From contig JAGAMY010000028.1 in assembly GCA_017624495.1 (NCBI GenBank), positions 1 to 64,000 of the forward strand: 64,000 nt of DNA, given 5' to 3'. Each line of letters begins with the position of its first letter. Positions within the stretch are counted from its first letter, which is position 1. The position numbers and the translations under genes were made by a program. Shown one piece after another: positions 52,352 to 63,900 of the stretch. This stretch comes from Lachnospiraceae bacterium (GTDB lineage Bacteria > Bacillota > Clostridia > Lachnospirales > Lachnospiraceae). A model generated the notes under the pieces. That model was given only the letters and a program-made list of their open reading frames with translations. It did not search any database and had not been told where the DNA came from.

Positions 52352-53638
52352 ATGAAATTACATAAGAGTAAGAAAATTCTGGCGTTTGTTTTAGTTTTAG
52401 CCCTTGCCGGTACAGGTTTTCAGGCAGTCGATGCCAGCACCATGAATAAAGCAAAAAATGAAAAGGCAAAAGCTGAGCAGGAATTGAATGAAACACAGAA
52501 TCAGATAGAAGCCATAGAGCAGCAGCAGGCGCAGCTACAAAGTGAGATTAACAAAAAAGACGAAGAGCTTTTCAATTTACTGGTAAATATTGGGATTCTC
52601 GAAGATGAGCTTACTGCAAAAACTGCGCAGCTTGAGCAGGTAACAAAAGAGCTTTCCATAGCCGAAGAAACAGAAAGAAGTCAGTATGCCTCCATGAAAA
52701 AGCGTATACAGTTCATGTACGAAAAAGGCGATACAGCCATGATAGAGGCAATATTAGGCTCTGCAGATATGGCAGATTTTTTAAATCGGGTAGAATATGT
52801 ATCCGATGTATATACCTATGACAGAAATCTGCTAAAGGAATATCAAAATACCGTACAGCAGGTGGCAGAGTTAAAGGTGACGGTCGAAACGGAAAAGTCA
52901 GAAATGGAAGATATGCAGGTAGAGTATGCCCTGCAGCAGGAAAATTTAGAAGCTGTGCTTGCACAGAAGCGTTCGCAGATGGGGAATTACGATACGCAGT
53001 TAGCCAATGCGCAGGCTGCAGCAGAAAAATATAAGCAAACTATTATTGCTCAGAATGCGATTATCAAAGAAGAAGAAAGAAAAGCTGAAGAAGCTAGAAA
53101 AAAGGCAGAGGAAGAGCGTAAAAAAGCCGAAGAAGCTGCAAGAAAGGCAGCGCAGGCACAAGCACAGGCAAATGCTAATAACAATACAGGCAATGGAACT
53201 TCTAATGGAAATAATGGTAACTCCGGCAGTTCATCCGGTGATTCCTCTAATGGAGGTGCAAGTGGTGGCGGTGCAAATCCCGGATATTCTACAAATGTCA
53301 GTGGCAATGATGTGGTAAATTATGCCTGTCAGTTTGTGGGGAATCCGTACGTCTGGGGAGGTACAAGCCTGACAAATGGTGCGGACTGTTCCGGTTTTGT
53401 GATGAGTGTATATGCAAAGTTTGGCATTAGTCTGCCCCATAGTTCAGCCGCATTGCAGGGATGTGGAAAAGCAGTCAGTTATGCGAATGCCCAGCCGGGA
53501 GATTTGATTTGTTATTCCGGTCATGTGGCAATATATATGGGCGGTGGACGAATTGTACATGCCCAGAGTAAGGCAGTTGGTATTACTACAAGTTCAGCAA
53601 CCTATCGTACAATTGTAGGTGTACGGCGGGTATTATAA
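52352..53638 (+). CDS. Secreted NlpC/P60 peptidoglycan hydrolase with coiled-coil domain
   Basis: The 428-residue protein has a signal peptide (MKLHKSKKILAFVLVLALAG, cleavage near VDA), a long CwlO/PcsB-like coiled coil (residues about 30-260), a Lys/Glu/Ala- then Asn/Gly/Ser-rich linker and a C-terminal NlpC/P60 domain with C346 (NGADCSGF), H391 (SGHVAIYM) and H403 (RIVHAQ). This predicts a D,L-endopeptidase that cuts cell-wall stem peptides and may be activated by FtsEX-like partners through the coiled coil. The ATG at 52352 follows AAGGAAAGGGTGGTTG; the longer frame is not needed. Confidence 0.92.
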   Translation: MKLHKSKKILAFVLVLALAGTGFQAVDASTMNKAKNEKAKAEQELNETQNQIEAIEQQQAQLQSEINKKDEELFNLLVNIGILEDELTAKTAQLEQVTKELSIAEETERSQYASMKKRIQFMYEKGDTAMIEAILGSADMADFLNRVEYVSDVYTYDRNLLKEYQNTVQQVAELKVTVETEKSEMEDMQVEYALQQENLEAVLAQKRSQMGNYDTQLANAQAAAEKYKQTIIAQNAIIKEEERKAEEARKKAEEERKKAEEAARKAAQAQAQANANNNTGNGTSNGNNGNSGSSSGDSSNGGASGGGANPGYSTNVSGNDVVNYACQFVGNPYVWGGTSLTNGADCSGFVMSVYAKFGISLPHSSAALQGCGKAVSYANAQPGDLICYSGHVAIYMGGGRIVHAQSKAVGITTSSATYRTIVGVRRVL

Positions 53639-53677
53639 TAATATGAGAAAGGACCTATTAAGGTAAGGTGAAAAAAT

Positions 53678-54115
53678 ATGCAGATGGATACATTACAAAA
53701 AGATATGATAGCAGCAATGAAAGCAAGAGATAAAGGCAGAAAAGATGCAATTTCAGCATTAATCTCCGCAGTAAAAAAAGTGGCAATTGATGAAGGCTGT
53801 AGAGAAGATATTAAGGAAGAACTGGTTGACCGTGTGATTTTAAAGGAATTAAAAACCGTAAAAGAGCAGATTGACAGTTGTCCTGCTGACAGAACAGATT
53901 TATTAGAAGAATATCAGCTTCGTTATGATGTGATGAATGAATATGCACCACAGCTCTTATCTGCAGAAGAAGTTGAGGCAATATTAAAAGAAAAATTTGC
54001 AGATGTACTTGCTTTGGGCAATAAGGGACAGGTAATGAAAGCGGTTATGCCGGAATTAAAAGGTAAGGCAGATGGCAAAGTAATCAATCAGGTTGTGACA
54101 AAACTCTGTCAGTAA
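53678..54115 (+). CDS. yqeY: GatB/YqeY-domain protein
   Basis: The 145-residue protein matches the YqeY family throughout: LQKDMIAAMKARDKGRKDAI and SALISAVKKV at the start, DRTDLLEEYQLRYDVMNEYA in the middle and GQVMKAVMPELKGKADGKVI at the end. The C-terminal part resembles the tRNA-binding tail of GatB amidotransferase. The role is not established; binding to tRNA or to amidated aminoacyl-tRNA machinery is suggested. AAGGTAAGGTGAAAA precedes the start. The next gene begins 8 bases downstream. Confidence 0.92.
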   Translation: MQMDTLQKDMIAAMKARDKGRKDAISALISAVKKVAIDEGCREDIKEELVDRVILKELKTVKEQIDSCPADRTDLLEEYQLRYDVMNEYAPQLLSAEEVEAILKEKFADVLALGNKGQVMKAVMPELKGKADGKVINQVVTKLCQ

Positions 54116-54123
54116 GGAGTTCT

Positions 54124-54801
54124 ATGAAAATAACAAAAGAAAAGCGACAGATAGCCGTATTTTTACTGTCGGTGCTGGTGCTGGTTATTGCAGCGGGCTC
54201 AGCCTCTGTTTACCGGGCAGGGCAGATGGGAAAAGTTTCTTTTTTAGAGCATTTAGATGAAGAAATTGTTGTTATTGATGAAGAAAGTTATCCGTTGCGG
54301 GAATTAGCCTTTTATCTGGCTTATCAGGAAAGTACGGTAGAAGAACAGGCGAAGGTATATGATATGGAAAATATCAAATCCTATTGGAATCTTCGTTCAG
54401 AGAATAATTTTCTTCGTTTTCAGGCACGGGATACAGCTATGGAAATGATGGTGCATGATACGATTTTTTTCCGGTTGGCGGAAAAGGAAAATATTTCATT
54501 GACAGCAGAGGAAGAAACTTATATGCTGAATCGGCAGATGGATTTTTGGAATGATTTGGAGGAAGAAGGACAGGAAAGATTAGGTGTATCCGAAGAAGAA
54601 ATAAAAGAGGTTTTTTACCGGATGGCATTGGCGCAAAAGCAGCAGCAGCTTCTTGCAGACAGTGAAGGGGTTGACTACAGGGAGTATAATATTGGAGGTA
54701 AATATTATGCCACGCTTTTAGCGAAGCATAGTTATCAAATAAATGAAGAACTCTGGGAGCGTTTAGATTTTGGAAACATAATCTTTGCACCCGGACGTTG
54801 A
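54124..54801 (+). CDS. Unrecognised membrane-anchored protein, SurA-N-like helical
   Basis: The 225-residue protein has a basic start and one membrane helix (IAVFLLSVLVLVIAAGSASV, about 10-29), then an extracellular, mostly helical acidic domain. TAMEMMVHDTIFFRLAEKE and LTAEEETYMLNRQMDFWND recall the N-terminal helical part of SurA/PrsA-type chaperones, but no rotamase domain follows. I do not assign a function. It lies 8 bases after yqeY, and its stop is 14 bases before the methionine aminopeptidase start, so it belongs to that operon. AAGGAGTTCT precedes the start. Confidence 0.75.
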   Translation: MKITKEKRQIAVFLLSVLVLVIAAGSASVYRAGQMGKVSFLEHLDEEIVVIDEESYPLRELAFYLAYQESTVEEQAKVYDMENIKSYWNLRSENNFLRFQARDTAMEMMVHDTIFFRLAEKENISLTAEEETYMLNRQMDFWNDLEEEGQERLGVSEEEIKEVFYRMALAQKQQQLLADSEGVDYREYNIGGKYYATLLAKHSYQINEELWERLDFGNIIFAPGR

Positions 54802-54815
54802 TTGGAAGGAAAGTT

Positions 54816-55688
54816 ATGGCAAAGATAGGAAGAAATGACCCTTGCTGGTGTAAAAGCGGCAGGAAGTATAAGGTATGCCATCAGGCGTTTGATGAAAAAA
54901 TTGCCCGTTTTGCAGCGCAGGGACATATTGTACCGGATCATGATATTATCAAGACACCGGAACAGATTGCAAAAATCAAAGAAAGTGCAAAAATCAATAT
55001 TGCAGTACTTGACCATGTGGCAGAACATATTCGTGAGGGCATGAGTACAGCGGAAATTGACAAAATGGTGTATGACCTGACGACAAAAATGGGAGGTATT
55101 CCGGCACCATTAAATTACAATGGTTTTCCAAAGAGTGTATGTACTTCTTTAAATGATCAGGTATGTCATGGGATTCCGTCAGAAAAAGATATTTTAAAAG
55201 AGGGAGACATTGTAAATGTGGATGTTTCCACGATTTTAGACGGATATTTTTCTGATTCCTCCCGAATGTTTTGTATCGGAAATATAAGCCCGGAAAAGAA
55301 ACGTTTGGTAGAAGTGGCAAAAGAATGTTTAAATGTAGGCTTGAAGGAAGTAAAACCTTGGGGCTTTTTAGGTGACATGGGACAGGCTATTCATGACTTT
55401 GCCTATGAAAATGGATATACCGTGGTACGGGAAATAGGCGGTCACGGTGTAGGACTAGAATTTCACGAAGACCCATGGGTAGGTTATAACAGTAAGCGTG
55501 GTACAGAGATGCTGATGGTTCCGGGTATGATTTTTACCATTGAGCCGATGATTAATATGGGTAAAGTGGAAATCTATACCGATGAAGAAAATGGCTGGAC
55601 GGTATATACACAGGATGGAAAGCCTTCCGCACAGTGGGAAGTACAGGTATTAGTGACCGAAGATGGTTATGAAATTATATCGTATTAA
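54816..55688 (+). CDS. map: Methionine aminopeptidase type I with N-terminal SEC-C zinc finger
   Basis: The 290-residue enzyme removes N-terminal Met from new proteins. The metal ligands are all present: D136 (VNVDVST), D147 (YFSDSS), H210 (GGHGVG), E243 (FTIEPM) and E275 (WEVQVL). Residues about 6-23 form a SEC-C zinc motif (GRNDPCWCKSGRKYKVCH, CxC-x8-CH), which is known to link some Firmicute enzymes to the ribosome, as in SecA. The ATG at 54816 follows GGAAGGAAAGTT; a TTG start 18 bases earlier is less likely. It is a second-map type variant common in Lachnospiraceae. Confidence 0.93.
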   Translation: MAKIGRNDPCWCKSGRKYKVCHQAFDEKIARFAAQGHIVPDHDIIKTPEQIAKIKESAKINIAVLDHVAEHIREGMSTAEIDKMVYDLTTKMGGIPAPLNYNGFPKSVCTSLNDQVCHGIPSEKDILKEGDIVNVDVSTILDGYFSDSSRMFCIGNISPEKKRLVEVAKECLNVGLKEVKPWGFLGDMGQAIHDFAYENGYTVVREIGGHGVGLEFHEDPWVGYNSKRGTEMLMVPGMIFTIEPMINMGKVEIYTDEENGWTVYTQDGKPSAQWEVQVLVTEDGYEIISY

Positions 55689-55716
55689 GCAAACACATAG
55701 AAAGGAGGTGTCTGGG

Positions 55717-56241
55717 ATGAAGAAAGTAGAAGATTTTGTCAGAACAATACCGGATTTTCCGGAAGAAGGCATTATGTTTCGGGATGTAACAACTGTTTTG
55801 CAGGATGCAGAAGGTTTAAAATTAGCTATTGATTCTATGATTGCACTTTTAGATGGTGTAGATTTTGATGTAGTTGTAGGTACAGAATCCAGAGGATTTA
55901 TTTTTGGTATGCCTATCGCATATGCACTTGGCAAGCCATTTGTGCCGGTTCGCAAAAAAGGAAAACTGCCTTGTGAAACAATTTCTGCTAAATATGATTT
56001 AGAGTATGGCAGTGCAGAAATTGAAATGCATAAGGATTCTATTTTACCGGGACAGAAAGCTATTTTGGTAGATGATTTGATTGCAACAGGAGGTACAATT
56101 GAAGCCTGCATCAAATTAATTGAAGAATTAGGCGGAGAGGTTGCCAAAATTGTATTTTTAATGGAGCTTGCCGGATTAAAAGGCAGAGAAAAGCTTGCCG
56201 GATATGATGTGGCATCTGTTATCACATATGACGGTAAATAA
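55717..56241 (+). CDS. apt: Adenine phosphoribosyltransferase
   Basis: The 174-residue enzyme converts adenine and PRPP to AMP in purine salvage. The type I PRTase motif ILVDDLIATGGTIEACI binds PRPP, GTESRGFIFGMPIAYALG is the second substrate loop, and IPDFPEEGIMFRDVTTVL is the conserved Apt start. The ATG at 55717 has AGAAAGGAGGTGTCTGGG just upstream; the longer frame would run into the aminopeptidase gene. The purine permease gene follows after 17 bases, so uptake and salvage are one unit. Confidence 0.96.
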   Translation: MKKVEDFVRTIPDFPEEGIMFRDVTTVLQDAEGLKLAIDSMIALLDGVDFDVVVGTESRGFIFGMPIAYALGKPFVPVRKKGKLPCETISAKYDLEYGSAEIEMHKDSILPGQKAILVDDLIATGGTIEACIKLIEELGGEVAKIVFLMELAGLKGREKLAGYDVASVITYDGK

Positions 56242-56258
56242 TCATTAAGGAGAAAGTA

Positions 56259-57617
56259 ATGTTAGAAAAATTTTTCAAATTAAGTGAGAACCATACAACG
56301 GTTCGTACAGAGGTCATTGGTGGTATTACCACTTTTATGACAATGGCGTATATTTTAGCCGTTAACCCAAGTCTGTTATCTGCATCCGGTATGGATGCAA
56401 CAGCAGTATTAATTGCTACATGTTTAGCTTCCTTTGTAGGAACATTAGCAATGGCGTTACTTGCAAATTATCCGTTTGCGTTAGCACCCGGTATGGGCTT
56501 AAATGCGTACTTTGCATTTACAGTATGTGGTGCTATGGGATATAGCTGGCAGGTAGCTTTAATGGCAGTATTTGTGGAAGGTATTATTTTTATCCTGTTA
56601 TCTCTTACAAATGTGCGTGAAGCGATTTTCAATGCTATTCCTAGTACATTGAAAAAAGGTGTAAGTGCCGGTATTGGTTTATTTATTGCATTTATCGGTT
56701 TGCAGGGTGCAAAAATTACCGTGGCAAATAATTCTACATTAGTATCCTATGTAGATTTTGCCGGCGAATGGCATACAAAAGGTATCTGTGCAGTATTAGC
56801 ATTGATTGGTTTATTTATTACAGCAATCTTATACATTAAAGGTGTGAAAGGTTCTATCTTAATCGGTATCATTGCTACATGGGTGCTTGGAATGGTTGCG
56901 CAGGCAGCAGGCATTTATGTGGTAGATGTGGAAAATGGATTTTATTCTTTATATCCGACATTGGCACTTACAGATTTTTCAGCAATTGGTCTGACCTTTG
57001 GACAGTGCTTTAAAGCAGATTTTTCAAACGTAAGTGTATTTAATTTTGTGGTTATTTTATTATCTTTCCTGTTTGTAGATATTTTTGATACACTTGGCAC
57101 ATTGATTGGTGTTTCTTCTAAAGCAGGTATGTTAGATAAGGATGACAAATTACCAAGAATCAAACCTGCGCTTTTAGCAGATGCTATTGCTACAACAGCA
57201 GGTGCAGTTTTTGGTACATCTACAACCACAACTTTCGTAGAAAGCTCTGCCGGTGTAGGTGAAGGCGCAAGAACAGGTCTTGCATCTGTTGTGACAGGTT
57301 TCTTATTCCTGCTTGCAATTTTCTTTGCACCGATTTTTACAGCAATTCCTGGATTTGCAACAGCTCCGGCATTGATTTTCGTAGGATTTTTAATGGTATC
57401 TTCTATTTTAAAAGTAGATTTCGAAGATGCAGCAGAGGCAGTTCCGGCATACCTTTGTATGATTGCTATGCCTATGGTATACAGCATTTCTGAAGGTATT
57501 GCAATTGGTGTTATTTCTTATGTTATCATTAACTTAGTATGTGGTAAGGCGAAGAAGATTACACCGCTTATGTATGTGTTGGCAGTGTTGTTTGTATGTA
57601 AGTATATTTTCCTGTAG
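56259..57617 (+). CDS. NCS2-family purine permease (AzgA/PbuG-like)
   Basis: The 452-residue polytopic protein has 12-14 helices and the AzgA-like NCS2 signatures: TFMTMAYILAVNPSLLSASG near the start, NYPFALAPGMGLNAYFAFTV, the DIFDTLGTLIGVSSKAGMLD loop and the TSTTTTFVESSAGVGEGART substrate-site motif. It imports adenine, guanine or hypoxanthine with protons. Its place right after apt supports adenine as a substrate. The start follows AAGGAGAAAGTA. A terminator with G-T pairs follows at 57660-57704. Confidence 0.95.
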   Translation: MLEKFFKLSENHTTVRTEVIGGITTFMTMAYILAVNPSLLSASGMDATAVLIATCLASFVGTLAMALLANYPFALAPGMGLNAYFAFTVCGAMGYSWQVALMAVFVEGIIFILLSLTNVREAIFNAIPSTLKKGVSAGIGLFIAFIGLQGAKITVANNSTLVSYVDFAGEWHTKGICAVLALIGLFITAILYIKGVKGSILIGIIATWVLGMVAQAAGIYVVDVENGFYSLYPTLALTDFSAIGLTFGQCFKADFSNVSVFNFVVILLSFLFVDIFDTLGTLIGVSSKAGMLDKDDKLPRIKPALLADAIATTAGAVFGTSTTTTFVESSAGVGEGARTGLASVVTGFLFLLAIFFAPIFTAIPGFATAPALIFVGFLMVSSILKVDFEDAAEAVPAYLCMIAMPMVYSISEGIAIGVISYVIINLVCGKAKKITPLMYVLAVLFVCKYIFL

Positions 57618-57659
57618 AATGTGGGGAGATAGAATTTTATAGTGTGTAGTTGAAAGAGG

Positions 57660-57704
57660 AAACGGCAGTTTACCGGAGAAATACTTCGGTGGGCTGCTGT
57701 TTTT
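57660..57704 (+). terminator. Intrinsic terminator after the purine permease
   Basis: AAACGGCAGTTTACCG pairs with CGGTGGGCTGCTGTTT using several G-T pairs and is followed by TTTT. The rest of the 305-base gap to 57923 holds a TATAAT at about 57885 without a convincing -35; nothing else stands out. Confidence 0.65.
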
Positions 57705-57922
57705 GGTTCGCCAACTGCATTAAAGTACAACACACGTCTGCCGGAAGCTTTGCACCGACATTCCTGAATAAACTACATTGCTAAACCGTAATTGAATATA
57801 TGGAATTGGCTAAAAATTCTGTATTTAATTTGTGGAAAAAAGACAATTTAATGCATTGCATGGATTTGTCGATATTTATAGTGTATAATAATAAAAATGT
57901 TCTGCAAAAGGGGGAAGCGTGA

Positions 57923-60900
57923 ATGGAAAGAAAATTGAAAATCAAAACAGTCATAGTGCATGTGTTGCTATTTCTATTTGTCGGAGCTACGATATTTATG
58001 TCTTCACAGCTTGGGAAAAGTATGTGGGAAGCAGATATGGTATATGCTTCTACAACGGTTATGCTTGCAAATATAAGTGGAAGAATGGAAGTGTTAGAAG
58101 AGGGAGACACATTTCCAACTACTATGCATCTAAATTCATCGTATGCAGAGTGTACAGATATTGTGTGGAAAAATGCAGATAAAACAGAATTAACTTCCGA
58201 AACAGTAGAGCATGGAAAGACGTATGCAGTAGAAGTTACCATAGAAACGATTGCAAATAATACAAATACCTATATATTTAATTCGGGAATGAATTTGTCT
58301 AATTTTACTTTATCGGGAATGACGGTAGATGCGATAGTATTTAATACCGAATATACACAGGTAGTAGTTCATGGTACGGTAACTGCCTGTAGAGTACAGC
58401 AAATCACGGAAGAAAACTATCAGTCTTATAACCTCACAGCAGAAGAAGCAGATGTTTTTGAAGGTGCTTATGGAATTTCTACTGCAGAAGACATGATAGA
58501 TTTTGCAAATCTTGTAAATTACAAGGGTAAAGCGGATATTTCAGGTGTTATTACGGCAGAACTTGATTTTACAGATTTAAAGTATGTGTCCATAGGAACT
58601 GCAGAGTATCCATTTGCAGGAAAGATGTATGGTCAAAAATACAGGTTAAAGAATATCGTAAGAGGGGCAGGTATATTTGATTATATTGCAGGAGGTGCGG
58701 AAATATATGATGTGATTGTTGATAAAAGCTGTTCTTTAACGGGGTATTCTGGAGTGGCCGGTTTTATTCGCTATGCATACGGAACAGGAAATGCAGTGAT
58801 TAAAGGCTGTGGGAATGAAGCAGATGTTACTATACAAGGCGGTACTTCAGCAGCCGGAATTTTAGGTGATAGTTCAGGTGTGATTGCCCAGATTGAGAAT
58901 TGTTATAATACAGGAGCAATTACATGTGGTCACACTTCAGGATATGCCTATGCTATATCCGGTGGTATGTATACGGACAAAATAAAAAATTGCTATAATA
59001 CAGGTGTATTATCAGCAACAACCACGAAGTATGCACAGTCTACTTTGCTGACAGATTGTTACCAGATAGAGGAAGGTTATACAGAGGCAGAGGGGTTACA
59101 TTGCGCAACGGCAGAAGAATTTGCCTCTGGAAAAGTAGCCTATCTTATGAATGGAAAAGTAAATGGAGGAGAACTCTGGCGTCAGAATATAACTGTTGAT
59201 GAAGAGGAAACTATCGAGGCAGATACACATCCGGTATTAGATACCACCCATGGAAAAGTCTATTTTGATGGAGAAAATGTATATGCAAATTCCCTGCCAT
59301 CCGTTTATAAACTGGTAAATGTATCTCTACAGATGGATACTTTATACCAAAATGGAACTTTTCCGAAAAAAGCAAAAAGTCAGACAGCACAGGCAATTTG
59401 TACCAATGTGACATGGAATACTACAGAAAAGATTGCAAATGAGAAGGGCAGTTATGAAGTAACGGTCACAATGCAAACGGAGAATACTTCGGAGATGAAC
59501 TACGCATTTTCACAGAATATTCTGCCGGAGAATGTGCTTTTAAACGGAATAAAGGCAAAAAGTGTAGAGATATCTGAAGATGGTATATTGCAGGCAGTAT
59601 TTGACATAAGTGTGCATAAGCTTGGCTTTGTTACAGATGATAATTATCATTTGTATGGATTGTCTGAAGAAGAATATTTGGACTATATAGACTACAGAGT
59701 TATTACAGATGCAGAAGGATTAATGCTCTTTGCAGAATGGGTAAATGCAGGAAATAACAGTACAAATGCACTTATAGCAGAAGATATTGATATGGAAGGT
59801 GTGGATTATACACCGATTGGAAAAGAGTATGCGGTAAAATATCTTGGTAAATTTGATGGAAGAGGTCATCGGATTTATAATTGGGTATTTGAAAATACAG
59901 AGAATAGTGATGCCGGAAAATATATTGGATTATTTCGTTATGTAGGAGGCGGAGCAGATATTCGAGGCATTATTATGGATAAATCCTGTGCAATTTCTGC
60001 ATATTCCTATGCGGCAGGAATTATAGGTTATGGTGTGAATGATGAGGAGCCTGTATATATCCGAAATTGTGGAAATGAAGCGTCTGTTAGCTGTGTTTAC
60101 GGAAGTGTTGCAGGAATTGTAGGTGGCGGCAGTGCACCAATAGTTATTGAAAATTGTTACAATGCCGGTAGGATTACGGTTGAAAACGGTTCGTCTATAG
60201 CAGCATTTACAAGAATCTCCAAAGGGGGAGAAATTGTAAATAGTTTTAACGCAGGAGAGATTTGTTCTGCAACAGAAAAAGAAGATAGTCAGGGTGGTTT
60301 TTTTGTTCATGAAAACTTTAAGGTGGAAAACTGCTATCAGCTATCCGGTATAGAAACCTCTTTGCGTGACGGTATACAGGAGCTTACCACAGAACAGTAT
60401 GCCAGTGGGGAAGCGGCATATCTTTTAAACGGAAAAGTATCCGGTGTCGATACCTATCGGCAGACATTAGCAGCAGAAGATGTGGCAGAAGCAGACAGTT
60501 TTCCGGTTTTAGATACAGACCATGGAAAGGTCTATGCAGATGGTGCAGGTGTATTTTCTAATACACCATTAGAGTATAAGCTTTCCGCACTCAAAGGTTC
60601 TTGTGAGCCATTGAAGAAATGGGATAAATTTCCACAAAAAATTATAGTAGAGGAAGAAACGGTTCGTTTTGAAAATATTACATGGCAGACAACGGATACC
60701 ATTTTACAGACTGGAAAAACCTATCAGGCACAGATTGTATTAAGTGCAGGAGAAGGTGTGCTTTTTGGCATCGGACTGAATAAAGATACCGTGACCATAG
60801 AGAATGCTTCTGTAATAGGAGTTGCAGTGGCAGAAGATGGAAAAACCATGACGCTTACCTGTGAAATGACTGTGTTAGCAGTGAGTGCAGTGACAGAAGA

Positions 60901-63900
60901 CAGTTACAAAGAACTTGGATTTTCAGAGGAAGAGTATGCCTTGTATGCGAATTACTATGCCATTGACAGTGCGGATGCATTGATGGAATTTGCAGAATTG
61001 GTGAATACAGGGAGTACAAATATCAACGGTGTGCTTACAGCCGATATTGATTTAACAGGAAAGACATGGATGTCTATCGGTATGATAGCAGATGTGGAAG
61101 TAGATGAAAATGGAAACGAAATACTTTATGGTATGTATACAGGCACTTTTGATGGAAGAGGTCATCGGATATGCAATATGCAGCTAAACAGTGAAAATAA
61201 TGCGTGTGCTCTCTTTTATTCTATAGCCGATGGTGCAGTGATAAAAAATGTACTGATTGATAAAAGCTGTAAAATTTCTGAGGAGAACTATGGAGTGGCT
61301 GGTCTGGTAGGAATGGTGTATTTGTATCAGGGTGGCGAAGTACGGATTGAAGGCTGTGGAAATGAGATGGATATTTTGGCAACAGAATATGCAGCTGGTA
61401 TTGTATCGGATGCGTGGGTTGAAAATGGTGATTTGCAGATAGAGAATTGTTATAACAGTGGGAATATTACAGCAGATTCCCGCGCAGCCGCTATCATTGG
61501 TATATTTGAAACCTATTATGCAGGCAAAGCGAATATACATAATTGCCTGAATACAGGCAGCATTACAGATAATACAAATCAAAATGGACTGTTTTGCTAT
61601 GATGATGGGTATGGTGCGGTTAATATGCATAATTGTTATCATATTGAAAATGCACTGCATATAACAGAGCAGACAGGTGTAGAGAGCGTGTCAGAAGATA
61701 TGCTTGCTGGCGGTGAAGTAGCATATTTATTGAACAATAAGGAAAATGGAGGCGAAATTTGGAGACAGAATCTGCAAACAGAAGGAGTGGAAAATGCAGA
61801 TGCATTTCCGATATTAGACCGTAGTCATGCAAAGGTATATACCGATGGAACAGGCAATTATGGCAATGAAAAATTGTCATGCCGGATAAATACTGTATCC
61901 ATGGAAATTGATTTGTTTGGTGGAAGTGCTTTTCCGGATGAAGCAGAGGTGGCAGCCACAGAACTAGCCAGCCGTATCACATGGGATACGCAGGATATAA
62001 AAGTAACAGCAGGCATGGAATATGCAGCAGAAATTGTACTAACAACAGAAAACGAAGGAGATTATTTTAATCCTGCGATTACTGTAGAAGATGTGCAGAT
62101 AAACGGCGAAAATGCAGAAAGTGTTACCGTTAATTCTGATGGTACACTGACAATAAGCCATCATGTGACTGCATGGAATATCACAGGAATTACTGCGGAC
62201 AATTATGCAGAATATGGCTTGAGTGAGGCAGAATATGCAGAATATGCCGGATGGTATGCAATCGGCAGTGAAAATGATATTTTTGCTTTCGCAGAACTTG
62301 TAAATGGCAGAAATAATGCATGTAATGCAGTTCTGGTAAGTGACATTATTATTACGGACAAAGAATGGACGCCAATAGGAACCATGGACAAACCATATAC
62401 AGGAATTTTTGACGGACGTGGACATGAAATAAAAGGTATGTCTATTACAGCAGAAGATGAGATAGGTGCAGGTTTCTTTAGAGTGATAAAAGATGCTTCT
62501 GTTTTGAACCTGACAATAGACGGTCAGTTAGATTTAAAGGCAGCATCCGTAGATAGTGCAGCCGGAATTGTGTCCGTTTGCATGGGTAATGTGGTATTAA
62601 AGAATCTTATAAATGAAGTGGACATTACAGCATCTGAAGACGTGGAAATAGTATTGTACGCAGGTGGAATCTTAGGTATTGCAAATGAGTGGAAAAATGA
62701 ACTTACGGTTTTAAACTGCGTGAATAAAGGAAATATTTTAGCAGATTTTACAAAGGCATATTATGCGGGTGGTATTGCCGGCTGTGCAGGTATGGATATG
62801 GCTGCATTGATTAGAAACTGTATTAATTATGGTACGATAGCAGAAGGTGGTGCAGGAATCTTAGGTTCTGCTTATGATGAAAATGGATATTTTAAAGGCA
62901 TATATAACTGTTTGCATGTGGGCATGGCTGATATGGGAATAGCAAATGTAGAGAGTGAAGTTATGGAAAGTGCAGGTAGTAATAACTATTATCTGGAAAA
63001 TTCCGTGACATCTGTTAGTGCTGGAAATGTGGAGGCTATAGCGGTTACGGCAAAACAGCTTGCAAGCGGAGAAGTTACCTATCTGTTAAATGAAAAAGTT
63101 AGTGGTGCAGAGACATTCCGCCAGAATTTAGCGGAATCTGTAGATGCATACCCGGTATTAGAAGATAGTCATGCAAGGGTATACTGCAACTATGTGGATT
63201 GTCTTGGTGAAAGTGTGGTCTATAGTAATCGTGCTGTAGTAGAAGAAACGCATGTATTTGATACAGAAGGCATTTGCGAAAATTGTGGATATTGTGAAAA
63301 GGATAATATCTATTATATTGGCTCAAGAGAAATGTTAAAGCATTTTGCAAACCGTATAAATGGTGGAAATCCGAATCGTAATGCGGTATTAACCAGAGAT
63401 ATTACCATAGGAAATACGTTTAAAATTGGAACAGCAGAGTTTCCATATGCGGGAATTTTTGATGGAAATGGCTACTCTGTATATGTGTCCTATGAAGCAA
63501 CAGCGGATGCAGTGGCACTTTTCCCACATGCAAGCGGAACAGTGAAAAACTTAAAAGCACGGGGAAATATTACCACAGCAGGAAAATATGCCGCTGGTAT
63601 CGTAGGCATCAGTCATGGCGCAAAGGTTGAAAACTGTATCAGTGAAATGCACATTACATCCTCCTATGATGGGGCGGCTATGCATGGTGGTATTATTGGA
63701 CTTTGTCAGGGTGGAAACAGCAGTACAAGTGTGGCAAATTGTGCCTTTACCGGTTCTATAAAAGGTGCAAAAACAACAGATTGTGCGGGTATTGCAGGAT
63801 ATTGTGCAGGAACAGTAAATATTGCAGACAGTTATGTATATGCAGAATTTGCTTTAAACAGTAAAGATAACAGTAGTAAAGCTATCTGCGGAAATGGTGC

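Noticed and set aside
57919..58182. Short plus-strand frame from GTG 57919
   Set aside because: It is in a different phase from the giant GLUG frame, has Cys/Tyr/Lys-rich random composition and overlaps it fully.
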